Positions 10,295 through 19,578 of a DNA stretch of 50,094 bases are shown in pieces (position 1 is the first letter of the stretch; the number at the start of each line of letters is the position of its first letter). The notes under the pieces were generated by a model that did no database searches, was not told the origin of the DNA, and was given only the letters and a program-made list of their open reading frames with translations. The DNA is from Acetobacter pasteurianus subsp. pasteurianus LMG 1262 = NBRC 106471 (lineage in GTDB: Bacteria > Pseudomonadota > Alphaproteobacteria > Acetobacterales > Acetobacteraceae), in the NCBI RefSeq assembly GCF_000285275.1, contig NZ_CADO01000007.1, positions 1-50,094 on the forward strand. Reading direction: 5' to 3'. Made by a program: the position numbers and the translations under genes.

Positions 10295-10657
10295 TTACTT
10301 TTTTGCGGTTGCTGTATCGTTTGCGGGCTTGGCGGTGCTGGTCAGCACTGTAGAAATTGTGCCGCGCAGCACCATAACACGCACGTTTGGTGCAATTTCC
10401 ACTTCCACTTCTTCCGAATCTTCCTTGGCGCGCTGAACAATACCTACAACGCCACCAGCCGTTACAATACGGTCCCCACGGCGGAGGGCTTTCAGTTCTG
10501 CCTTAAGCTGCTTCTGCTGCTTTTGCTGCGGGCGGATCAGCAAAAAATACATAATCGCAAAAACAGCCACAAACGGCAGGAAGGACATCAGGCTAGAGCC
10601 CCCACCGGCACCTCCGGCACTCTGGGCGTAGGCGGCGGGAATAAGGAAATTGGACAT
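10295..10657 (-). CDS. yajC: Preprotein translocase subunit YajC
   Basis: A 120-residue single-span membrane protein of the SecDF-YajC complex that aids Sec protein export. The hydrophobic segment LMSFLPFVAVFAIMYFLLI is followed by the signature RPQQKQQK and a basic cytosolic domain with GDRIVTAGGVVG. The start is ATG 10657 with AGGAAAG eight bases upstream; a TTG at 10660 directly precedes it. secD and secF are not adjacent on the downstream side, which instead holds the end of priA. Confidence 0.92.
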   Translation of the reverse strand: MSNFLIPAAYAQSAGGAGGGSSLMSFLPFVAVFAIMYFLLIRPQQKQQKQLKAELKALRRGDRIVTAGGVVGIVQRAKEDSEEVEVEIAPNVRVMVLRGTISTVLTSTAKPANDTATAKK

Positions 10658-10808
10658 CAAGCAGACTTTCCTGAAAGGCGTGTTGCGAAAACAGAGAAAG
10701 TGACCATAATTTTCAATCCTCGTGCGTCAAGCACCTGCGCGGATGAAAACGCCTTACGGCCCGTAATTTTATAACCAACGACCGGCGACAAACAGGATAG
10801 ATACCCAG

Positions 10809-11678
10809 ATGGATACACCGACACTCCCTGTTCTGGAACGCATTGCCTCTGCTCTGGAGCGGCTTTCTCCTCCACCAGCCACGCTGGAAGGTGTGGATAC
10901 CGCCGATGCCTTTGTCTGGCTGCCAGAACGCGGGCGCTTGCTGCCTGTGCCACATGTTGCACATGTGCCGGTTGATCTGCTGCGCGGGGTGGATCTGCAA
11001 CGCAAGATCCTGATTGAAAACACAGAACACTTTGCCCGTGGCCTGCCCGCCAATAACGCCATGCTCTGGGGTGCTCGTGGCATGGGCAAATCCTCATTGG
11101 TAAAAGGCGCGCATGCCTTGGCCAATCAGGTTGATGGCAAACCGTGTGCCCCCGGCAAAGGGGCAATCGCCCTGATTGAAATTCAGCGCGAAGATCTGGC
11201 AACCCTGCCACTGCTGCTCAGCCTGCTGCGGGAAAACTCGCGCCGCTTTATTCTGTTCTGCGATGATCTGTCCTTTGAAAAAGAGGACCGGGATTATAAA
11301 GCCCTGAAATCCGTTCTGGATGGCGGTATTGCCGGGCGGCCAGAAAATGTTCTGTTCTACGCCACATCCAACCGCCGCCACCTGATGCCGCGCGATATGA
11401 TTGAAAATGAACGCTCAACCGCCATCAATCCCTCCGAAGCCACAGAAGAAAAAGTCTCGCTTTCAGACCGGTTTGGCATCTGGCTTGGTTTTTATGCTTG
11501 TGAACAGGATACGTTTGCAGACATGGTGCAAAGCTATGCGCGTGCACGTAACCTGCCCATTGCTGACGAGGACCTGATGGCCCGCGCCAATGAGTGGGCA
11601 ATTACACGCGGAAGCCGCTCCGGACGTGTGGCTTTCCAGTTTATTGAGGACCTGACGGCAGAGCTGGCAGAACATTAA
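10809..11678 (+). CDS. DUF815-family AAA+ ATPase
   Basis: A 289-residue P-loop ATPase. Walker A is GARGMGKSS (residues 88-96); Walker B lies in RRFILFCDDLSFE, followed by the sensor-like LFYATSNRRHLMPRDM. The whole C-terminal two thirds fits the DUF815 family, whose substrate is not established. The first ~80 residues precede the ATPase core and carry the VPHVAHVPVDLLRG region found in this family. It is divergent from yajC across 151 bases and is followed after 116 bases by the Rieske oxygenase gene in the same direction. Confidence 0.85.
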   Translation: MDTPTLPVLERIASALERLSPPPATLEGVDTADAFVWLPERGRLLPVPHVAHVPVDLLRGVDLQRKILIENTEHFARGLPANNAMLWGARGMGKSSLVKGAHALANQVDGKPCAPGKGAIALIEIQREDLATLPLLLSLLRENSRRFILFCDDLSFEKEDRDYKALKSVLDGGIAGRPENVLFYATSNRRHLMPRDMIENERSTAINPSEATEEKVSLSDRFGIWLGFYACEQDTFADMVQSYARARNLPIADEDLMARANEWAITRGSRSGRVAFQFIEDLTAELAEH

Positions 11679-11794
11679 TTTCTGTCAGCCATGCGCTCCT
11701 GTCTTGCTTCTTGCGTCACGATGAGTTGAGATAGCATTCGCAACAGCGGCATCAAAACGGCGCCGCACAGGTATTCTTTGTGATTTGAGGCGAA

Positions 11795-12913
11795 ATGGAT
11801 CAGACCGCTCAGACCGATTCCTCCACCCAAGAACTGGCTGTTGAAGCCAGAAAGGGTAAAATAGATCTGCGGCGCGTCAGATCCAACCCGGACTACTGGT
11901 ACCCTGTTGCTTGGTCTCGGGAGCTTAAGCCTGGCAAAACCATTGGCACGCGCTATGCTGGCACACCTATTGCCTTGGTGCGCCCGGATGCAGGTCCCGT
12001 GTTTGCGCTGGAAGACCGCTGCGCTCACCGGCAGGTGCCGCTCAGCAAAGGCACGGTAGAAGGTGCCTCTGTTAAATGCTGCTATCATGGCTGGGCCTAT
12101 GGCCGGTCTGGCCGATGCATTGATGTGCCCTATCTGGGCAAGGGCAAACTTCCTAACGGCGTACGCACCTTCCCCTGCCGGGAACAGGACGGCATGATCT
12201 TTGTTTTCCCCGGTGATCCGGAAAAAGCAGACACTGTGCCCCTGCCCGCACATCTGGCCCGTGCCAGCAACCCGGCCTACAAAACCCGTTACTTTGGCAC
12301 CACCATTGGGTGCCATTACAGCTTCATGCATGAAAACCTGATGGATATGAATCATCAGTTCATGCACTCCAAACAGATGGGGCAGATGAAGCCGCGCTTT
12401 TTGGGCCAGAAGCGTGAGCCAAAGCTGGTAGAAGCCCGCTACAGCTTTGCCCGTACCAGCGGCAAACAGCCTTTTGGTGAAGCCCTGATTTTTGGTGAAC
12501 GCCGCGATTCTTCGGAAAAGTTCCAGCATCGCGATGTCATGACCATTCGTACGGAATATCCGTATCAAACCCTGCGTATCCAGACCGGAGATGAAGACCC
12601 GGTGATGGATTTGTGGATTGTTTATGTGCCACAAAGCGCAGATGAACTGACCAACCGCACTTTTGGCCTGCTTTCCGTTAAACGGCCCAAAATTGGTAGT
12701 TTGTTGGATATCGCATGGCCTTTCCTTGTGGCCTTTACCAACCGTATTTTTGCCGAAGACCGCGAAATTGTGGAACTGGAGCAGAATGCGTGGCGCGAGC
12801 TGGGTGGTGACCACAACGTAGAAGTTTTTCCCGTTATCAACGCCCTGCGTGAGCTTCTGACCGAATGCGGCATTCCTCCAGAACCAGCGCAGACGCCTAA
12901 CCCCAATGCCTGA
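11795..12913 (+). CDS. Rieske non-heme iron oxygenase, alpha subunit
   Basis: A 372-residue aromatic-ring-hydroxylating oxygenase-like protein. The Rieske [2Fe-2S] ligands are Cys76-x-His78 (RCAHRQ) and Cys95-x2-His98 (CCYHGW). The mononuclear iron site is in ENLMDMNHQFMH (Asp184, His187, His191), with three rather than four residues between the two histidines. The C-terminal half is the SRPBCC-type substrate pocket. GAGG four bases before ATG 11795 supports the start. No ferredoxin or reductase gene is adjacent, so the electron donor must be elsewhere. Its end overlaps the next gene by eight bases. The substrate is unknown: sterol-, lipid- or aromatic-type substrates are all possible for this subfamily. 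Confidence 0.85.
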   Translation: MDQTAQTDSSTQELAVEARKGKIDLRRVRSNPDYWYPVAWSRELKPGKTIGTRYAGTPIALVRPDAGPVFALEDRCAHRQVPLSKGTVEGASVKCCYHGWAYGRSGRCIDVPYLGKGKLPNGVRTFPCREQDGMIFVFPGDPEKADTVPLPAHLARASNPAYKTRYFGTTIGCHYSFMHENLMDMNHQFMHSKQMGQMKPRFLGQKREPKLVEARYSFARTSGKQPFGEALIFGERRDSSEKFQHRDVMTIRTEYPYQTLRIQTGDEDPVMDLWIVYVPQSADELTNRTFGLLSVKRPKIGSLLDIAWPFLVAFTNRIFAEDREIVELEQNAWRELGGDHNVEVFPVINALRELLTECGIPPEPAQTPNPNA

Positions 12914-13898
12914 TACTGCCCCGACCGAACTGGAAGCCCCACCCTATCACCTGCGCCCTCTCTGTGCGCAGGATGCCCCTGCCCTCCACCATCTGGTGAA
13001 TGACTGGGAAGTGGTGCGGATGCTCAGCCGTCTGCCTTTTCCGTACCCGCGAGAACTGGCAGATAGCTGGATAGCTTCCACACAGCAGATGCAGCAAAAA
13101 GGTGAAGGGTATCATTTTGCCATTCTGGATAAGGATGGCACTTTTATTGGCTGTATTGGCTTGGGTATTCAAACCCCAGCCAATTCTGCACGCATTGGCA
13201 TGTTGGGGTATTGGATTGGCCGCCCCTACTGGGGGCAAGGCATTGCCACGCGCGCTGCCGAACGCGTTACCAGTTGGGCGCTGGCGCATCTGGAAATTTC
13301 CAGTATCCGCGCACATGTGGCGGTAGATAACATTGCCTCTGCCCGCGTGCTGGAACATGTTGGTTTTCAGCAAATCGGAACAGACAAGCAGGTTTTTGCT
13401 TCCCGCGGGAGCGAACAGCCTATGCTGGTTTTTGAAACCACGCGCCACATGCAGGATGCACGCCGCGCATCAACATCAGTTCCCACACCCTCTACCCCCA
13501 AAAAGCTGGTTCTGGTTTCCGCCGCAGCACTTATTGATACACAAGGCCGCATTTTGCTCGCCCGCCGCCCGGAAGGGAAAAGCATGGCAGGCCTATGGGA
13601 ATTTCCGGGTGGCAAAATAGAAACCGGGGAAACACCAGAAGCCGCTTTGGTGCGCGAACTGCACGAAGAACTGGGGCTTGATATGTCCCGCGCCTGTTTG
13701 GCGCCGTTTACCTTTGCATCCCATTCTTACCCAACATTTAATCTGCTAATGCCACTTTATGTCTGTCGGCGCTGGCAAGGCACGCCCATCCCCAAGGAAG
13801 GGCAGAAGCTGGCATGGGTTACGCCGCAAGATCTGCGCAAATACCCCATGCCCGAAGCCGACCTGCCATTTATTCCGCTGCTTCAGGCATTGCTTTAA
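12906..13898 (+). CDS. Fusion protein: GNAT acetyltransferase plus MutT-type Nudix hydrolase
   Basis: A 330-residue two-domain protein. Residues ~14-180 are a RimJ/RimL-like GNAT N-acetyltransferase: LGYWIGRPYWGQGIATRA is the acetyl-CoA-binding motif A, and the pattern around NIASARVLEHVGF is typical. A Ser/Thr/Pro-rich linker (~185-200) leads to a Nudix domain. Its Nudix box is perfect (Gly236, Glu242, Arg250-Glu251, Glu254-Glu255, Gly257), and WEFPGGKIE is the MutT form linked to 8-oxo-dGTP cleanup. The start overlaps the Rieske oxygenase gene by eight bases, implying coupled translation. There is no frameshift between the domains, so the fusion is genuine in this sequence. Confidence 0.88.
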   Translation: MPDTAPTELEAPPYHLRPLCAQDAPALHHLVNDWEVVRMLSRLPFPYPRELADSWIASTQQMQQKGEGYHFAILDKDGTFIGCIGLGIQTPANSARIGMLGYWIGRPYWGQGIATRAAERVTSWALAHLEISSIRAHVAVDNIASARVLEHVGFQQIGTDKQVFASRGSEQPMLVFETTRHMQDARRASTSVPTPSTPKKLVLVSAAALIDTQGRILLARRPEGKSMAGLWEFPGGKIETGETPEAALVRELHEELGLDMSRACLAPFTFASHSYPTFNLLMPLYVCRRWQGTPIPKEGQKLAWVTPQDLRKYPMPEADLPFIPLLQALL

Positions 13899-13943
13899 AA
13901 ATATCCAAAACAGATTTCGCCTTTTATAAGCCGCCAGTCATGC

Positions 13944-15443
13944 CTACTGTCGGCTATACAAATCTTGCACACGCACAATATCGTCTTCCCCCAGATAGGG
14001 GCCAGACTGCACTTCAATAAGCGTAAGCGGGATACGGCCGGGATTTGCCAGCCGATGCAGCATACCAACGGGCAGGTAAACGCTTTCATTCTCCCGCACG
14101 AGAATTTCTTCATCTCCACGGGTTACAAGTGCGGTACCTTCCACCACCACCCAGTGCTCCGAGCGATGGAAATGCTTTTGCAAAGAAAGCTTCTGCGCCG
14201 GGTTCACCACAATGCGCTTAACCTGAAAGCGGTCTCCCTGCGTGAGGCCCTCATAAAACCCCCATGGACGATATGTGCGGGCATGATCTGTTGCTTCTGT
14301 GCGGCCTTCCGCTTTCAGGCGCTGGACAATATTTTTAACATCCTGCGCCCTATCCTTATGCGCAACCATTACGGCATCCTGAGTCACCACAATGGTCAGA
14401 TTTTCAACACCCAGTGCTACGGTCAGCGTGCCATCTGTGCGAATGTAAGAATTGTGCACATCCTCCAGCATTACGTTGCCGTAAACCGCGTTGGCGTTTT
14501 CATCCTTTGCGCTGAGTTCCCATAAGGAATCCCAGCTTCCGATATCGGACCACCCAAAATCAGCAGGTACCACAGCCGCTTTATCCGTGCGTTCTGCCAC
14601 TGCATAATCAACTGAAATGTCAGGGGACTTTTTAAAACTCTCTACATCCAGACGTTCAAAATCCATGTCTGTCTGACGTTTTTCTACAGCTTGACGTACG
14701 CATTCATATAATTCGGGTTCGTATTTTTGGAGTTCATGTAAAAACGTACTGGCACGCGCAACAAACATGCCCGAATTCCACAAATACTTGCCGCTTTCCA
14801 AAAACCGATGCGCTGTTTGCACATCCGGCTTTTCAACAAACCGGGCTACGCGGCATACACCAGAAAGGCCCGGCAGTAGTGCGCCTTCCTCTATATATCC
14901 GTACCCTGTTTCCGGGCGGGAGGGCTTCATACCGAATGTGACGACGTATCCGGCCTGGGCTGCCTGAACAGCACTTTCCAATGCCTTATACAAACGCTGC
15001 GCATCCGTTATGGCGGCATCTGCGGCCATAACCCACAATACGGCATCCGGGTCTTTTTCCGCTGCCACAAAAGCAGCTGCTGCAATGGCCGGGGCAGAAT
15101 TACGGCCCACAGGTTCCAGCACAATGCGCGCATCCTGCACGCCTACATCGCGCAACTGTTCCGCTATAATAAAACGATGTTCTGCATTGCAGATCACAAC
15201 CGGGCCGCACAGCTTGGCTGCCACGCCACGCAGGGCTGTTTCCTGCAACAGGGTTTTTTCTGTTAGCAGCGGCCAGAACTGCTTGGGGTAGCTCCCGCGT
15301 GAAACCGGCCACAGGCGGCTGCCAGAACCGCCAGAAAGAATAACGGGCACAACCTCCTGCGCATTGGCTACATGAACAGAAGTGGCTGTTTCTTTCTTGC
15401 CGGACATGCATAAATCCATCAGATTTTTGAAATATTCGTCCAA
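13944..15443 (-). CDS. manC: Mannose-1-phosphate guanylyltransferase / mannose-6-phosphate isomerase
   Basis: A 499-residue bifunctional enzyme making GDP-mannose for polysaccharide synthesis. The N-terminal nucleotidyltransferase has GGSGSRLWPVSRGSYPKQF and RFVEKP. The C-terminal type II phosphomannose isomerase cupin has QKHFHRSEHW and PVGMLHRLANPG. The length matches the fused ManC/AlgA/XanB type. The start is uncertain: TTG 15443 has GGTGA six bases upstream, while ATG codons at 15419 and 15407 (MSGKKE) are alternatives. It is convergent with the GNAT-Nudix gene. No other capsule genes adjoin it. Confidence 0.92.
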   Translation of the reverse strand: MDEYFKNLMDLCMSGKKETATSVHVANAQEVVPVILSGGSGSRLWPVSRGSYPKQFWPLLTEKTLLQETALRGVAAKLCGPVVICNAEHRFIIAEQLRDVGVQDARIVLEPVGRNSAPAIAAAAFVAAEKDPDAVLWVMAADAAITDAQRLYKALESAVQAAQAGYVVTFGMKPSRPETGYGYIEEGALLPGLSGVCRVARFVEKPDVQTAHRFLESGKYLWNSGMFVARASTFLHELQKYEPELYECVRQAVEKRQTDMDFERLDVESFKKSPDISVDYAVAERTDKAAVVPADFGWSDIGSWDSLWELSAKDENANAVYGNVMLEDVHNSYIRTDGTLTVALGVENLTIVVTQDAVMVAHKDRAQDVKNIVQRLKAEGRTEATDHARTYRPWGFYEGLTQGDRFQVKRIVVNPAQKLSLQKHFHRSEHWVVVEGTALVTRGDEEILVRENESVYLPVGMLHRLANPGRIPLTLIEVQSGPYLGEDDIVRVQDLYSRQ

Positions 15444-15546
15444 GTTAAATCACCGCAAGCCTGTTTTGTGAAGGCTGCATGCACAGAACTTGACGATAGC
15501 CAATATCCGGGCTTACCCTGCTTGCCAGCAAGGTGTTGAGCCCTGC

Positions 15547-15603
15547 CCTCGTGATTTGTAAGGCCGGCTTGCGGCGAGGTAAAAGAAACGCGCTAAAGAG
15601 GCT
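15547..15603 (+). promoter_or_regulatory. SAM-II riboswitch upstream of metZ
   Basis: The sequence contains the conserved blocks of the alphaproteobacterial SAM-II aptamer in order: CCTCGTGATTTG, GGCCGGCTTGCGGC, GGTAAAAGAAACG and CGCTAAAGAGGC. CGCTAAA near the 3' end is the pseudoknot-forming signature. It lies about 125 bases before metZ, a standard target. Binding of S-adenosylmethionine would lower metZ expression. A poor TTGACG/TTACCC pair at 15490-15518 could be the promoter. Confidence 0.88.
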
Positions 15604-15727
15604 CTGACACGGCATTTGGCCGGCTGTCATGGTTTCCACGGTCAATTTAAGAGATTGAGCTGCTCTGGCAGGCACATGGGCCTGTCTGCTGCTTGGTCTG
15701 ACACGCCAGAACCGGATACAAAGACCC

Positions 15728-16936
15728 ATGAGTGACAACAAGATTGCATTTTCTGAAGCGTGGCGCCCCGCAACCCGTCAGCTCCATGCTGGTGTGGAAC
15801 GCACGGAATATGGTGAAACCAGCGAAGCCGTGTTTCTGACCTCCGGCTTTGTTTATGACAACGCTGAACAAGCCGCCCGCACCTTCCGCGGTGAGGAAGA
15901 ACACTATCAGTATAGCCGCTTTGGCAACCCCACAGTTGCTGCGCTGGAACGCCGGCTGGCAGATCTGGAAGGTGCAGAGGCCTGTGTGGCAACGGCTACA
16001 GGCATGGGTGCTGTTTCCTCCGCCCTGCTCAGCCACGTTAAAGCCGGAGATCGGGTTGTTGCCTCCCGCGCGCTGTTTGGCTCCTGCCACTGGATTGTTG
16101 CCAACCTTCTGCCCCGTTATGGTGTAGAAACCGTTTTTGTAGATGGCTGTAACCCGGACGAATGGGCAAAGGCACTTTCCCAACCCACAGCCGCCGTGCT
16201 GCTGGAAAGCCCATCCAACCCCATGCTTGATATTCTGGATATCAAGGCCATTTCAGACCTCGCCCACAAGGCTGGTGCAATTGTGGTGGTGGATAACGTA
16301 TTTGCTTCCCCCGTGTTTCAGAAGCCTCTCCAGTTGGGTGCGGATGTTGTTGTCTATTCCTGCACCAAGCACATTGATGGCCAAGGCCGCGTGCTGGGCG
16401 GGGCCGTACTGGGCCGGAAAGACTGGATTACGGAAACACTTCAGCCCTTCACCCGTAATACAGGCAATGCGCTTTCACCTTTCAATGCATGGGTGATGCT
16501 CAAGGGGCTGGAAACACTTTCCCTGCGCGTTAACGCCATGGCAGCCAACGCTGCGGCTGTGGCCGATTATCTGGCATCTGCCCCCGGTATTGTCAGCGTG
16601 CGCTACCCGGGCCGGGCCGACCACCCGCAGTATGAACTGGCCAAACGCCAGATGAGTGGCAGCGGAAGCCTGATTGCCTTTGAAGTAAAGGGAGGCCAGA
16701 ATGGCGCGTTTGCCTTCATGGACGCGCTGAAGCTGATTGCCATTTCCAACAACCTTGGGGATGCACGCTCTTTGGTGACACACCCAGCCACAACCACACA
16801 TTCCAAGGTGAGCGCAGAAGACCGCGCTGTTCTGGGCATTACGGATGGCGCCATCCGCTTTTCCGTCGGGCTGGAAGACAGTGCAGATCTGATTGACGAT
16901 CTGGCCCGCGGTGTTGCGGCCCTTCAGGCTATCTAA
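15728..16936 (+). CDS. metZ: O-succinylhomoserine sulfhydrylase
   Basis: A 402-residue PLP enzyme that makes homocysteine from O-succinylhomoserine and sulfide in methionine synthesis. The PLP-binding lysine is Lys214 in YSCTKHIDGQGR; other family landmarks are YSRFGNPT, ATATGMGA and ESPSNP. It is assigned to MetZ rather than cystathionine gamma-synthase from the overall pattern, the SAM-II switch upstream and the downstream apaG, a common alphaproteobacterial arrangement. Control by the riboswitch at 15547-15603 is expected. Confidence 0.92.
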   Translation: MSDNKIAFSEAWRPATRQLHAGVERTEYGETSEAVFLTSGFVYDNAEQAARTFRGEEEHYQYSRFGNPTVAALERRLADLEGAEACVATATGMGAVSSALLSHVKAGDRVVASRALFGSCHWIVANLLPRYGVETVFVDGCNPDEWAKALSQPTAAVLLESPSNPMLDILDIKAISDLAHKAGAIVVVDNVFASPVFQKPLQLGADVVVYSCTKHIDGQGRVLGGAVLGRKDWITETLQPFTRNTGNALSPFNAWVMLKGLETLSLRVNAMAANAAAVADYLASAPGIVSVRYPGRADHPQYELAKRQMSGSGSLIAFEVKGGQNGAFAFMDALKLIAISNNLGDARSLVTHPATTTHSKVSAEDRAVLGITDGAIRFSVGLEDSADLIDDLARGVAALQAI

Positions 16937-17056
16937 ATAAACCCCTCATTGCCCCTCCTGAACCACCATTAAGGTATCGGGAGGGACAATGCTTGGCATA
17001 ACAGATGGGTTCGTGATAGGTGCAAGCACCATCCCGTACCATAAACAGGATATTCC

Positions 17057-17527
17057 ATGCCCGACTGGGCCACTTCTCCCCTTTTGCAAGATCCAGAAGA
17101 AGCCATGAACGAGCTCTTTTCTTCACTGCCTGTCTATGAGGCTGTTACGGAGAATGTGCGCGTGCAGGTGCAGGTGTTCTGGCTACCAGACCAATCCGAA
17201 CCAGATGAGCATTCCTATTGCTGGGCCTATCGTATCCGCATTGGTAATGATGGCACAGAGCCTGTGCAGCTTCTGGAACGTACGTGGCACATTACGGATA
17301 CAGCCGGGCATACAGAATATGTGCACGGTTCTGGCGTAGTGGGAGAACTGCCGGTTATTCAGCCCGGTGCGCTGTATGAATATACTTCCGGGGCATCCCT
17401 TGCCACGCCGGGCGGATTTATGAGCGGGCATTATCTTATGCAGGACAAAAGCAGCGGCAGACGGTTTGATGCCAGCATCCCTGCTTTCAGTCTGGACAGC
17501 CCTTTTCTGCTCCGCCAGATCCACTAA
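17057..17527 (+). CDS. apaG: ApaG protein
   Basis: A 156-residue protein with the ApaG/FN3-like domain: [20 protein letters not shown] and the glycine-rich [14 protein letters not shown] are characteristic. ApaG is linked to divalent-cation homeostasis and Ap4A phenotypes in enterobacteria; its biochemical role is unclear. ATG 17057 gives a tail longer than usual, while ATG 17105 (MNELFSS) gives 140 residues and is an equally possible start. It follows metZ after 120 bases, where a hairpin (16953-16985) without a T-run is seen, and precedes folE by 40 bases. Confidence 0.88.
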   Translation: MPDWATSPLLQDPEEAMNELFSSLPVYEAVTENVRVQVQVFWLPDQSEPDEHSYCWAYRIRIGNDGTEPVQLLERTWHITDTAGHTEYVHGSGVVGELPVIQPGALYEYTSGASLATPGGFMSGHYLMQDKSSGRRFDASIPAFSLDSPFLLRQIH

Positions 17528-17567
17528 TCCGCCCCATCATATCCCTATACTTTTTCTGGAGTGTGGC

Positions 17568-18179
17568 ATGAGCGTGCCTCCGTCTGATACATCTCAACGC
17601 CCAACACAAGCCGAAGCAGAACAGGCTGTACGCACCCTGCTACGCTGGGCTGGCGATAACCCGGACCGTGAAGGCCTGCACGATACCCCTGCCCGTGTTG
17701 CCCGCGCTTACACCGAATTTTTCTGTGGGTATGAAATTGACCCCGCAGCCCTGTTACGCCGCACCTTTTCCGAAGTGGAAGGGTATGATGAAATTGTGCT
17801 GCTGCGTGATATCCGCTTTGAAAGCCATTGTGAGCACCATTTGGCCCCCATTATCGGGCGTGCGCATGTTGCCTATCTGCCGCGCCAGCGCGTTGTAGGC
17901 ATTTCCAAACTGGCACGTGTGGTGGATGCCTACGCCAAGCGCCTGCAAATTCAGGAACGGCTCACGGCCCAGATCGCCAATACCATCAATGATGAACTGG
18001 AACCGCATGGGGTTGCCGTTATTATTGAATCTTCCCACGAATGCATGACAACACGCGGCGTGCACAAGCCCGGTGTTTCCATGGTCACCAGCACCATGCT
18101 CGGCGTTTTTCGGGAAAATTCAGACACACGGCGCGAACTGATGGCAATGCTCAACCGCCCTGCCGCCTGCGAATTCTAA
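17568..18179 (+). CDS. folE: GTP cyclohydrolase I
   Basis: A 203-residue enzyme converting GTP to dihydroneopterin triphosphate, the first step to folate. Zinc ligands are in [10 protein letters not shown] and in [30 protein letters not shown] and TSTMLG complete the family pattern. GGAG six bases before ATG 17568 fixes the start; the open frame upstream from 17466 overlaps apaG and lacks similarity. It may be co-transcribed with apaG. Confidence 0.95.
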   Translation: MSVPPSDTSQRPTQAEAEQAVRTLLRWAGDNPDREGLHDTPARVARAYTEFFCGYEIDPAALLRRTFSEVEGYDEIVLLRDIRFESHCEHHLAPIIGRAHVAYLPRQRVVGISKLARVVDAYAKRLQIQERLTAQIANTINDELEPHGVAVIIESSHECMTTRGVHKPGVSMVTSTMLGVFRENSDTRRELMAMLNRPAACEF

Positions 18180-18185
18180 AAGAAA

Positions 18186-18219
18186 AATCTCTCTCCCATC
18201 CAGTTTATGATGGGAGAGA
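18186..18219 (-). terminator. Terminator of the moaB/DJ-1 transcript
   Basis: TCTCTCCCATC (18190-18200) pairs exactly with GATGGGAGAGA (18209-18219). Read on the minus strand the hairpin is followed by a T-run (the A-run at 18184-18188), so it terminates the minus-strand gene ending at 18235. On the plus strand an A-run follows, so it is less suited to folE. Confidence 0.75.
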
Positions 18220-18234
18220 AAAAGCCTTTGAGCC

Positions 18235-18813
18235 TTAGATGCTCACATTTGCACCCAGCACCTTAAGGAACTGAGCCAGCCACGCTGGATGTGCGGGCCA
18301 TGCTGGAGCTGTTACCAGTTCCCCATCCGTTACGGCTTCTGTTACCGGAATATCAGCATAAGTGCCGCCAGCCAGTTCCACATCCGGGCGGCAGGCTGGG
18401 TAAGCCGAAACTTCACGCCCCTTGATAATACCGGCAGCAGCCAGAAGCTGTGCCCCGTGGCAAATGGCAGCAATTGGCCTATCGGCAAATGCTTTTACAA
18501 TTTCTAGCACCCGCGCATTCAGGCGCAGATATTCGGGCGCACGCCCACCGGGAATAATCAACCCCAGATACTCATCGGTATCAATGGCATCAAAATCTGC
18601 ATTCAGCACAAACGCATGGCCGGGCTTTTCACTGTATGTCTGCGCGCCTTCAAAATCATGAATGGCCGTCAGCACCTTATCGCCCGCTTTTTTGCCGGGG
18701 CAGATCACGTCCACCTTATACCCCACCATAAGCAGAGCCTGATAAGGCACCATGATTTCATAGTCTTCTACGTAATCACCTGCCAGCATTAGCAGTTTGA
18801 CATCATCAGTCAT
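18235..18813 (-). CDS. DJ-1/PfpI-family protein
   Basis: A 192-residue class I glutamine-amidotransferase-like protein. The nucleophile-elbow cysteine is in [14 protein letters not shown], and the PGGRAPEYL loop is typical of PfpI-type members (protein deglycase, glyoxalase or intracellular protease activities have been reported in the family). Which activity applies cannot be read from the sequence. Its start overlaps the end of moaB by eight bases, so they form one operon. Confidence 0.88.
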   Translation of the reverse strand: MTDDVKLLMLAGDYVEDYEIMVPYQALLMVGYKVDVICPGKKAGDKVLTAIHDFEGAQTYSEKPGHAFVLNADFDAIDTDEYLGLIIPGGRAPEYLRLNARVLEIVKAFADRPIAAICHGAQLLAAAGIIKGREVSAYPACRPDVELAGGTYADIPVTEAVTDGELVTAPAWPAHPAWLAQFLKVLGANVSI

Positions 18814-19360
18814 GATGACCGTTTCCTTTCAAGCCTTCGCGCAAACGCGGCATCAACTCCACAAAGTTACAGGGCCGGTGGCGGCTATCAAGCTGGAAAA
18901 CCAGAATATCATCCCAACCGTCCTTCACCGCACCGGTAGAACCCGGCAGTGCAAACAGATACGTACCGCCAGCCACACCTGCCAACGCACGAGACTGAAT
19001 GGTGGATGTGCCGATCTTGCGATAAGACAGCATACGGAACAGTTCACCAAACCCTTCAATGCGTTTTTCCAGCACGCTTTCAAAAGCCTCTGGTGTAACG
19101 TCACGGCCGGTTACGCCTGTGCCGCCGTTTGTAATAACAACATCCACCTGTGGGTCAGCAATCCACTTGCGCAGTTGTGCGGCTATCTTGTCTGCATCGT
19201 CCGAGATAATGGCCCGCTCCGCCAGAACATGGCCCGCACCTTCCAGCCGCGCAACAAGCGCTGCACCGGAGGTATCTGTTTCCAGTGTGCGCGAATCCGA
19301 AACGGTAAGCACTGCAATACGAACAGGAAGAAACGGCAGGTTGGTATCGATTTTAGACAT
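18806..19360 (-). CDS. moaB: Molybdopterin adenylyltransferase-type protein MoaB
   Basis: A 184-residue protein of the MoaB/Mog family acting in molybdenum cofactor synthesis. The MPT-binding signature is [20 protein letters not shown], followed by [13 protein letters not shown] and [15 protein letters not shown] 19360 (MSKIDTN) gives the usual family length; the open frame continues to 19456 without similarity, and no strong ribosome binding site is seen at either. No other moa genes are adjacent. Confidence 0.92.
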   Translation of the reverse strand: MSKIDTNLPFLPVRIAVLTVSDSRTLETDTSGAALVARLEGAGHVLAERAIISDDADKIAAQLRKWIADPQVDVVITNGGTGVTGRDVTPEAFESVLEKRIEGFGELFRMLSYRKIGTSTIQSRALAGVAGGTYLFALPGSTGAVKDGWDDILVFQLDSRHRPCNFVELMPRLREGLKGNGHHD

Positions 19361-19578
19361 TGAGAGAATCTTATCTCCATAATTCTGATGCAGAACTGCA
19401 CCATATGGCCGTAATAATGGCCTATTTTTATATAAAAAATCCATTAAACTGCACAACAGCGTCTACAACCGCATAAAAATTGCTTTAGAAAACGGGAACC
19501 GCAGTATCCCGAAACCCAAGGCCACACTTTTTTCTGCTGAAACATGAGGTGGCCGAAAGAAATAAAAATTAAGGGAAC

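Noticed and set aside
11675-12814. 379-codon open frame antisense to the Rieske oxygenase gene
   Set aside because: The plus-strand frame has complete iron-binding motifs. The antisense protein shows no domain pattern and arises from codon bias.
16953-16985. Hairpin between metZ and apaG as a terminator
   Set aside because: The arms pair (with a G-U) but no T-run follows, so co-transcription with apaG is not excluded.
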